From assembly GCA_014885115.2 (NCBI GenBank), contig WKLE02001354.1, positions 2,198-17,394 of the forward strand: a stretch of DNA of 15,197 nucleotides. The letters run 5' to 3'. Position 1 is the first letter of the stretch. Every line of letters starts with the position of its first letter. This stretch comes from Asterionellopsis glacialis (lineage: Eukaryota > Bacillariophyta > Plagiogrammaphyceae > Rhaphoneidales > Asterionellopsidaceae). Below are positions 8,149 through 15,197 of this stretch, piece after piece. The position numbers and the translations under genes were made by a program. The notes beneath the pieces are model-generated. The model was not told where the DNA came from and did not search any database. It saw only the letters and a program-made list of their open reading frames with translations.

Positions 8149-9030
8149 AGCAGATACATTACTAGCAATATATCCGAACGTACAACTACAGGTTATGAAT
8201 GATGGCCAAGTTTCCAATGAATGTCTTCATTCTCTCTAGAGAGATAGAGCGGAATTTAGTCCTGACAATTGACCACAGATTGACGGAAGACCTTGTTTAT
8301 TGCAATGTACGAATTATTGATACATTCCACTAAAACAAAAAGTAACTCTATTCGGTTGATGCACAGGGACCCAGTAGGTGCTCGGTGCTGCAAGGAGCAT
8401 TGGAATTCGAAATTCATTTTAATGAAGTATTTTTAATTTCAAACCAGAGATAAGGACAACAATGGCCGAGAGACAAGGGCGATTTAAGATGCCCTTGGAC
8501 TCGTTTCATTCATTAACAGAAAGTCCAAAGAATCCTTATTTCAGCCTAATTAATTAGAGTCTTGTTAGAACTTCATTTTGTAATAGCTAATTTTCATGCA
8601 AATGCAGGCACATCTTGCTTAGCTTTTTCTTACACTACATATGAAGAAGATGAAGCACCACCTGTACTGTCCGGTGGGACTATTTCGGTATTGAAGTATT
8701 CTCTCTGGATCATGCCCAGGGACTTCCTTCAAGCATATGTAGTCCTATCCAGGTGCAGTACTGTATATTTTTTGAGAATTTGTGACACTCTCTCCCTGTC
8801 CGCTACGACTCTAGGCCCTTCCTAGAGGATCATGGTAGGACTGAATCTGCATTGTTTTTGCTGAACTCTTGACAATTTACTTCCATTCTTACCAATGGAC
8901 AAAAGAATCAGGTAAAGCCAGCAGGCTGTTTATTTTTTAAATTTCCATTGAAAATATTGGTCAGGTCTGGTTGTGTTGGTATTATTTTTCCCAGCATCCC
9001 CTAAAATAGCCAAAAAACTGCCACTGTGTT
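8149..9030. other. Convergent intergenic region, MsrA 3' UTR side
   Basis: About 880 AT-rich bases between the ends of MsrA (+) and the LRR gene (-). A selenoprotein mRNA must carry its SECIS element here; the best candidate I found is at 8467-8503. A perfect 14-base palindrome, tctctctagagaga, lies at 8231-8244. A frame at 8562-8825 lacks an ATG start and is not accepted as a gene. Confidence 0.5.
8467..8503 (+). promoter_or_regulatory. Candidate SECIS-like hairpin for MsrA selenocysteine insertion
   Basis: Hairpin about 320 bp after the MsrA stop. The lower stem CGAG (8467-8470) pairs with CTCG (8500-8503). A single bulged A (8471) is followed by tandem G.A pairs, GA at 8472-8473 against GA at 8498-8499. 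Then comes a 7-bp stem CAAGGGC/GCCCTTG (8474-8480 with 8491-8497) and a 10-base loop GATTTAAGAT that contains AAG. Tandem G.A pairs and an unpaired AAR in the apical loop are the core marks of a eukaryotic SECIS. Departures are AGA in place of the usual UGA on the 5' side, C where A/U is expected on the 3' side, and a short Watson-Crick stem. It is a candidate only; the true element may lie elsewhere in this 3' region. Confidence 0.4.
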
Positions 9031-11874
9031 TTAATTCGGTTCAAAACATTGTGTACAGCAATCACAAGCCACAACAGGAGGACTACCTCCACAATCTGCT
9101 GACAAAGTTGTCAACACTCCATTTTGGTCTGTTCGAAGGTTGCAGATCTCTGAAGGCATATTTCCAAAAAGTTCAGTTTCCCCGAAATGTAGAACTTCTA
9201 GATTCGTCAACGAGCCTAGGGTAGTAGGTATGGTCCCAACAAAATCATTGAACCAAAATGCAAGTTGCTCTAAATTGACAAGCTCTCCAATTCTCCTTGA
9301 TATAGTGCCCCCGAATTCATTTGCTGCCAGGTTCAGTAGAGTCAACGATTTTCCACTGTTGAAAAGACCATTGGGAATGAGTCCACTAAGCTTGTTTTGA
9401 CTAACGTCAAATATTGTCATCCGATCATTAAAGACTGAACCAGAAAGTTGTCCAGAAAAGTTATTTTCGTTCCCTGTAAAAGAACTCAAATCAGTCAGGC
9501 TTCCAAGACCAACAGGGATAGACCCTGTAAATCGGTTCTTACTCACATCGATATTTATAAGATCTTTCGAGATGAGAGTCATGTCAACAGGCAAAGAACC
9601 TATCAATCTATTGTCACCAAAATCTACATGTTGCAATGTCGGAACAAATACCGCCCCTGGTAAAGATCCAGTCAAGACATTGTTTCCCAAATGAAGATAC
9701 CACAGTCGATTCAAATCTCCTAGTTCGGTAGGAATCTTACCAGTAAACGAATTGCGGTTTAATAGCAAAAAGTGTAGTTGTTTCAAGCGACCAATTTCTG
9801 TGGGGATGGTCGAACTAAGAGAATTTCGACTTAATACAAATGTTTCCAAACGGCTCAGTTCTGCCATTTCGGGCACTAACGTACCGACCAGACCATTTTC
9901 ACGGAGATTCAATGTATCAATGTGCCCATCATCGTCACATCCAGCTCCAAACCAGACACATTCTGAAGCACCACTAAGGAAGCGTTGTTCCAAACTTTCA
10001 CATGATGAGATGGAGCCACCTCGACCACAAGTGGTCCACTTGTCCCCATTGGTTGCAAAATATAATGAAGCCAGCGCATATCGTTGTATGATGTCGGGTA
10101 CATCTGAAGCAGACAACTTTCTTTCGTCATTTTCAAGCAACCAGTTGTATGCCAAATTTTGAGGCGAGTTTGGTTCCAAAAATGGGCCCAGACCAGAAAG
10201 TTCAATTACAAGTGATGAAATACCACGTCTCCGCTCTGTTTCATCCTCGGTAATAGGCGTGGGCGGTACGGGGAAGGTAGGTCGCAATGTAGGAGATCTG
10301 GTGGGAAACCTAGTAGGATTTCGAGTCGGTGTAGAAATCGGTTGGACGGAAGGCGCCCGTGTTGGCCTATTGGTGGATGCTTTTGTTGGAGCGAGCGTAA
10401 AGTCGATTGTTGGTTCTGGTGTGACTGTTGGGGCTATTGTGGGTTCTGGAGTAATTGTTGGTTCAGGTGTCAGTGTTGGTGCGGCTGTTATAGTAGGTGC
10501 TAAGGTTGGGTACGGGCTCACTGTGGGCGGTCTAGTAAAAGGCCCTGTTGCGGGTGCAACATCATCATTTCTTCGAATCAGTGGTATAGTAACAGCACCT
10601 GCTCCCAACCCAAGTACTAACAACCACCCCCCTCGGAATGCCCATTTTCGCATATTTTTGTTTTGTGATTTCTGTGGAAAATTTTCATCAACGTACTGTT
10701 CTGGATCAGCATTGTAATCCTGATTTTTGCTGTACCCATACCCATAACCATCATTGTCATCATCGTCCTCACGGTATCTATCGTCTCCGTAATCTTGATC
10801 ATCCTCGAAATCCTGGTCAACGTCAAACCCCCGATCATCGTCCATGTAATCCTGTGACATCCTTTGTTCCTCGTCATCTTGCGAGTCTTTGTCTGAAGTG
10901 TAATCATCATCGTCTTCGCTAATTTTGTCATTGTTGTCGTCCTCCTTGTCCAAATCAACTGGTCCTCCACCGACAAAATCCATTTCCACAACGCTGCGTT
11001 TCTCTTCTGCTGATTCAACGTCGCCATTGGCGTGATATGGTACTTCGGTCATTTTTTCTTTTGATAAATCATCCAGAGTCGGAGGTGGGGCTGCAAATCC
11101 GAGCAATTCTGCATTTTCATCATCATCATCATCATCTTGCGTATAGTATGATCTACTACCCTCTTCTTCACTAAACGTAGTCGGGGGGTCACTGCGGAAT
11201 GTACCCGTACCACTTCTTGTATCGCTGCGAGAAGGCGGATCAGGAGGATATCCCCGTGATCTTGATTGCGATTGTGACCTTGATTGAGACCTTGATTGTG
11301 GTTGTCGACTGTCTCCAGCTGCACTCGCTGCCATTGTAGCTGCCATTAACAGTGGCGTTGCCAAGAGTGCCGCACGACTCTCAGAACCTCTTGCAGATGC
11401 TTCTTCTCTTTGTTCGTTCTCAATTTCTCTGAGTAACTCTTCTTCCTCAGCTGTTGGTGCAAAATCGTCATCACCGGAAAGTTCACTTGTGCCCTCAAAG
11501 TCATGGTCAAACTCGGGCATGGGTGGTTCACCCCCTCCTGGTATTGGTGGCATTAATAATGCGTCTTCTTCGTCGTCATCATCCTCATCGTTCTCTGTAC
11601 GATACGAAAGCGCAGATCCTGCGGGAGGTTGTAGTCCTGTTTGCGGTGGTGCTGCTCCTCCACCAAACCCGTCAGTAAAACTACTAACTTCCGTGTGATT
11701 GTCGCCATGGATGGCCATTGGAGGGTGACCAGCTCCTGATGTGACAGTAGGAGGAGGCATATTTCCCACCTCTACTGGAAAATCTTCGACTGGGAATTCC
11801 TCACCTGGAAGTTCATCGACTGGAAGTTCATCGACTGGAGGTTCCTCTCCGGGAAAAACTTCTTCTTCTTCCAT
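9031..11874 (-). CDS. Type II membrane leucine-rich repeat protein with acidic cytosolic domain
   Basis: Intronless, 947 residues, ATG at 11874 and TAA at 9031. Residues 1-410 are disordered and very acidic, with PVDEL-type pentapeptide repeats at 12-35, an RS/QS repeat at about 190-207 and several runs of Asp. One membrane segment (about 412-432, WLLVLGLGAGAVTIPLI) has no preceding signal peptide and basic residues on its N side (KNMRK), so the N-terminus is probably cytosolic and the rest outside. Residues 445-540 are a Thr/Pro stalk of TxxPT-like repeats. From about 585 comes a cap region (YALASLYFATNGDKW, ECVWFGAGCDDDG) followed by about ten plant-type LRRs of 22-24 residues with LxxNxLxGxIP (652-915) and a Cys-rich end (CDCCTQC). 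LRRs usually bind proteins; adhesion or receptor roles are plausible. No kinase domain is present. The family is common in diatoms and its ligand is unknown. Confidence 0.9.
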   Translation of the reverse strand: MEEEEVFPGEEPPVDELPVDELPGEEFPVEDFPVEVGNMPPPTVTSGAGHPPMAIHGDNHTEVSSFTDGFGGGAAPPQTGLQPPAGSALSYRTENDEDDDDEEDALLMPPIPGGGEPPMPEFDHDFEGTSELSGDDDFAPTAEEEELLREIENEQREEASARGSESRAALLATPLLMAATMAASAAGDSRQPQSRSQSRSQSQSRSRGYPPDPPSRSDTRSGTGTFRSDPPTTFSEEEGSRSYYTQDDDDDDENAELLGFAAPPPTLDDLSKEKMTEVPYHANGDVESAEEKRSVVEMDFVGGGPVDLDKEDDNNDKISEDDDDYTSDKDSQDDEEQRMSQDYMDDDRGFDVDQDFEDDQDYGDDRYREDDDDNDGYGYGYSKNQDYNADPEQYVDENFPQKSQNKNMRKWAFRGGWLLVLGLGAGAVTIPLIRRNDDVAPATGPFTRPPTVSPYPTLAPTITAAPTLTPEPTITPEPTIAPTVTPEPTIDFTLAPTKASTNRPTRAPSVQPISTPTRNPTRFPTRSPTLRPTFPVPPTPITEDETERRRGISSLVIELSGLGPFLEPNSPQNLAYNWLLENDERKLSASDVPDIIQRYALASLYFATNGDKWTTCGRGGSISSCESLEQRFLSGASECVWFGAGCDDDGHIDTLNLRENGLVGTLVPEMAELSRLETFVLSRNSLSSTIPTEIGRLKQLHFLLLNRNSFTGKIPTELGDLNRLWYLHLGNNVLTGSLPGAVFVPTLQHVDFGDNRLIGSLPVDMTLISKDLINIDVSKNRFTGSIPVGLGSLTDLSSFTGNENNFSGQLSGSVFNDRMTIFDVSQNKLSGLIPNGLFNSGKSLTLLNLAANEFGGTISRRIGELVNLEQLAFWFNDFVGTIPTTLGSLTNLEVLHFGETELFGNMPSEICNLRTDQNGVLTTLSADCGGSPPVVACDCCTQCFEPN

Positions 11875-12864
11875 GATTATTGAACTCTTTCGGTTTTAGT
11901 ACAAATAGTGCACTGCTGTATTCTGTGATTTGAAACAGTAACTATTGACCTAGTTTCATGGGTTAACGAAAAGTAACCCAGAAAAATGATAATTGTGTTT
12001 CACTTGAAGGAGGACGTGTGGTGGAGTGCCAGATGTCGAATATCCCGTGATCTTCCCTTTCTTGGTTGTGGTGACATAACGACAGAAAAGAGGGAGGCGC
12101 AGGCAAGCAATCTAAGCCGCTGCAGGTTGAAGGTTGGGTGGACAAAACACACAAGAAACCGGATGTCGACTTCCAAGACTGTGGTGAATCCCGAAAGTTG
12201 TTGATGTTCTCTTTATTTCTTGCGGAACCTATGCTATACATAAATGTAATATATACAAACAGCTCATATTTTTTCCAAAATGTCTAAAATGCATGCCGCA
12301 TCCTATCAACCTCTCAGATAAGTTATTAAATACTACATTTATTTATATACAAATATTCATAAATCTTCATACAGGAGCCGTTAAGTCGTGGTAATTTTTC
12401 AGAAAACCTCGATATACGGAAATCAACGTATATTGCCTGTAGTCAATTTATTCACAGATGAGTCACACGGAAGTGAGGACCGTATGTAACAAAACAAGAT
12501 ATATTCATTGTGTTGATTAGATGTTTTAAATACTATTTATCACTGTATGGATTTTTAGTATTGATCCTTGTATAACAGACATGTATTTGCGTAACTTTTT
12601 TATCCCTAATTGTCTTGAAGACATCCGTCCGACAGATGCGCAAGATTCTAAAAAATCTCGAAATGCACTCATCGCCAAAAGATCACTCTTTATTTTCTCC
12701 CCATTTGGCATCCAAGAGCGAAAAACAATTTTTTGATATGCTATCCGAAGACTGATGAAGACACACTGAACTCTGCATTTCAACTTCTTTGTACCCGGCA
12801 ATTGCTATTTCCTTGTCTTTTGTGTAAAAGAAAATTAAGTATAGCATTGGTTATATATATTCCA
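11875..12864. other. Divergent intergenic region between LRR and SET genes
   Basis: About 1 kb, strongly AT-rich from 12240 on, expected to hold the promoters of the LRR gene (-) and the SET gene (+). A 7-bp inverted repeat, TGGGTTA/TAACCCA, sits at 11959-11980, about 85 bp before the LRR start codon. The open frame that leads into the SET gene from 12733 has no ATG before 12865. I see no further gene or RNA. Confidence 0.5.
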
Positions 12865-15159
12865 ATGATGCAACGTTTATCAGCAAAGATTCTAGTTTGG
12901 TATTTCCTTTCTTCTCTGTTCCTTTCGACAGATGTGATAGCTGTCAATCCTGGTCAATGCCAAGACAGTTCGGATGAAACAACTTGTCAAAGTCCGCCAG
13001 TTGTAGAAGAAGAAAATACGTGTACCTTGTACATGGCTCCATCATCTATACCTGGTGCAGGCTTTGGTATTTTTACAGCAAAAACTCTGGAAAAGAATTC
13101 AATATTTATTGAGAATGATGGCCCAAATATTCCTATTCCCGATCCGTTTGTTATACCATCTCAACATTTAGCTTTATTTGGGTCTGTTTGGTGGGGAGAA
13201 AATATGGGTATGGTCGATCAAATGAGATTTGAGGGGAAAGAAGTTGTAGATTATCAAATTGGATTTGGAGCTCTTCCAAACTTTCATCCGTACTTGTTTA
13301 ATTTATATTTTGACCAGCCCGAAATTCCATATGATGATACCATTCTAGATCGAGCATCGGATCCTGGAGCAGGTGCATCAACATACTATTTAGGGAAAAA
13401 CTTTGGAGTTACTCGAACTGTGGAAGCTGGAGATGAACTATTTTTAAATTATGGTGAAGGATTTTTGGATAACAAACCATCATTTAGTTACGTACCGAGA
13501 AAGCGTGATTATGAAACGGCAGGAGACATCCTTGCCAACTTTGAGGAACTCTTCGTTCAGGTGAACGCGCTCGAAGAACAAAAAGATCCCGTCTCTTCAA
13601 AAGTGAAAGGTACGTATCCAGGGAGAAGATCTCTTTGTGAGAATCTAATTTAGTGAGTGTGTTCATCCTTCCTAACTGTCTTTGCTTTTACGCGATATTG
13701 CCCATGACTGCATCGTTCCTTCCATTTTAGAGGAAATCGAGGCTCGCTTAGATGATATCCAAAATGTCGCTTCTGTATTCTCTGAACGCTTTCATTCCAT
13801 TTTACCTAAAACATATTCTGATCTCGTAAAGGTAATGTCGGGAGCAAAGTCACTCGACCCGGTAGACCTTAGTGATGCAGTTGCAAAAGAATTGTCCTTG
13901 AATCGTCGGGGTCTTGATTGGCTCAAGACAAACGGAATTTGTCTTGATAATATAGTTCCAGGTCCTAGCCAAATACAACAGGCTGGGCAAGGGGCATTTG
14001 CTCAGCGGTCAATATCTAGTGGCGAAACAATAGTCCCAGTCCCACTGCTCCATATTACAAATAGGGATGTATTGAGGATGCCTGAAGGGGGGGCAGACGA
14101 CAAGCAGCTCCTTCTCAATTACTGCTTTGGTCACTCTGAGTCATCACTTGTCCTTTGTCCAATGACCAACGCTATTCTGGTCAATCACTGTAGTCATAGA
14201 AAGAAAGAGTGTGGAAGGGACGGTCCTAATGCAGAATATCGATGGTCCACAGAATGGGACGCTACGACAGAAGAATGGCTTCAAAAAAGTCTGGAAGATC
14301 TAGAAGAGGTATGTAATCCTGAAGTTTGAACAATTTTGTCCGTAGATATTTCCTTCTTACCTACATCACACTAATGATATTTGACACGAAATTTCTATAG
14401 GCACGAGATGGTAGAGTCGTATCGCTCGATATTGTTGCAACCCGCGACATAAAGGAAGGAGACGAGGTAAGTACACAGTCTTGTCTGACATTGTTGTTGT
14501 ACTGACTTTCTATATTGAATTCACAAAATAATCCCTTCGGTGCTTTTTAGATATTCATTGATTATGGGATGGCGTGGGAGGAGGCATGGGACAACCACGT
14601 GTCAACTTGGAAAGCACCGCTTGAGGGTGGTGGTTTTGATGAGCATGAGTCTGTTAGATTACTAAACGATCGGGAAGGCCCTCTAGAAGTGAATCTGGAT
14701 TTACGTGCAGATTCTCCGACAGAGGACGGAGATGCTTTTACAGCTTGCTGGTACTGGGATGATGACGAAGAACCTGCAGATTACATAGGGGACGGAGAAG
14801 ATTTTGACTGGGAGGACCTCGACGATGAAGATATTCTTGCTCATTATAGTCTTGATGGTGGAGACTTCCGCTTAAACCATTATTCTGATTTTGGGTATTT
14901 TTGGCCGTGCTCTGTTGTTGGGAAAGAAGACGACTCAGGTTCGACCTACACGGTCCGCATTTTTCAATCCAAGTCACATCCTCATGCAAATTGGTTTGAA
15001 GAGGGTACTCCGCGTTTCTTAACGAATTTTCCCCGATCATCCATTCGATTTTTTACGTCCCTCTACAAGAGCGACCAACACCTTCCCGGTGCATTCCGGC
15101 ATCATATTGAATTCCGCGACGACATCTTTCCAGAACAATGGAAAAACCGCAAATTGTGA
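12865..15159 (+). CDS. Double SET-domain protein with signal peptide
   Basis: Four exons, 12865-13609, 13731-14308, 14401-14466 and 14551-15159, join to 665 residues. The start is the first of two adjacent ATGs. Residues 1-26 form a signal peptide (ILVWYFLSSLFLSTDVIA). A first SET-like unit, about 53-198, has the opening IPGAGFGIFTAKTL and the closing GDELFLNYG, but RASDPGAGASTYY stands where the NHS motif would be. The second unit, about 326-470, has QAGQGAFAQRSISSGE, VNHCSHRKKE (NHxS, residues 400-403) and, built across two exon junctions, IKEGDEIFIDYG. After an acidic linker (WDDDEEPADY and on) comes a C-terminal block with YFWPCSVVG, TYTVRIFQS and LPGAFRHHIEF. SET domains transfer methyl groups to lysine. 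A secretory signal is unusual for this, so the substrate is open. Only the second unit looks potentially active. Confidence 0.85.
13610..13730 (+). other. Intron 1 of the SET gene
   Basis: 121-bp phase-1 intron, donor GTACGT, acceptor CATTTTAG after a pyrimidine-rich tract. The split codon G|AG gives Glu249 and restores the frame into EIEARLDDIQ. Confidence 0.87.
14309..14400 (+). other. Intron 2 of the SET gene
   Basis: 92-bp phase-0 intron, donor GTATGT after GAAGAG, acceptor TTCTATAG. An internal CTAAT near 14370 may be the branch site. Confidence 0.88.
14467..14550 (+). other. Intron 3 of the SET gene
   Basis: 84-bp phase-0 intron, donor GTAAGT after GACGAG, acceptor GCTTTTTAG. It splits the conserved SET ending GDE-IFIDYG, and the correct joining of that motif confirms the splice. 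Confidence 0.9.
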
Positions 15160-15197
15160 ATTTTTAATAAGGAAATAGACGTACACTTGAGATGAGT
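15160..15197. other. Right-edge flank, 3' UTR of the SET gene
   Basis: AT-rich bases directly after the SET gene stop, presumably its 3' UTR; nothing else is visible. Confidence 0.5.

Noticed and set aside
8231..8244. Perfect palindrome tctctctagagaga as part of a SECIS
   Set aside because: It has no loop, no tandem G.A core and no AAR motif; it is probably a simple palindrome.
8649..8690. ATGA plus CCACC/GGTGG stem as an alternative SECIS
   Set aside because: The loop lacks AA and the G.A core does not line up on the 3' side.
8562..8825. Open frame with DFLQAYVVLSRC, faintly like the C-terminal AYVALSR motif of PIF1-type helicases
   Set aside because: No ATG start, no other helicase motif and only a few matching residues; most likely chance, though a decayed element fragment cannot be excluded.
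10259..10717. 152-codon plus-strand frame rich in Val/Gly repeats
   Set aside because: It is the antisense shadow of the Thr/Pro stalk of the LRR protein.
12733..12864. Upstream 44-codon extension of the SET protein
   Set aside because: The frame begins at TTG with no ATG before 12865, and the ATG pair at 12865/12868 directly precedes the signal peptide.

Overview
The window looks like nuclear DNA of a diatom, probably a pennate one; genus-level placement is inference. The reasons are: a DUF6824 gene, a domain family expanded in diatoms; a plastid presequence with a diatom-style signal-peptide cleavage site followed by Phe; short GT-AG introns (84-147 bp) in two genes next to several intronless ones; a type II LRR membrane protein with a Thr/Pro stalk of the kind common in diatoms; and long AT-rich intergenic stretches. 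Nothing looks bacterial, viral or organellar.

Layout, left to right. (1) 132-1127 (-): DUF6824 protein, putative nuclear regulator. (2) 1128-2378: intergenic, with a weak 59-codon ORF and a striking cluster of GTAC/GGTACC palindromes at about 1681-2131. (3) 2379-3629 (+): intronless nucleotide-sugar transporter of the SLC35A-like family. (4) 4248-5112 (+): three-exon, plastid-targeted YqeY/GatB-tail protein with an in-frame tandem splice acceptor. (5) 5629-6690 (-): secreted, Cys-rich, acidic type I membrane protein of unknown function. (6) 7600-8148 (+): peptide methionine sulfoxide reductase A whose catalytic Cys codon is TGA, so very probably a selenoprotein (GUFW in place of GCFW); a SECIS-like hairpin lies about 320 bp downstream. 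(7) 9031-11874 (-): 947-residue type II membrane LRR protein. (8) 12865-15159 (+): four-exon protein with a signal peptide and two SET domains, the first lacking the NHS-type motif.

The genes do not form a pathway or an operon; each appears independently transcribed, as expected for a eukaryotic nuclear locus. Several products enter the secretory system (sugar transporter, Cys-rich protein, LRR protein, SET protein, and the plastid protein through the ER route). The most notable item is the selenoprotein MsrA. An ordinary ORF caller splits it at the TGA and reports only the C-terminal 131 residues, without the active site.
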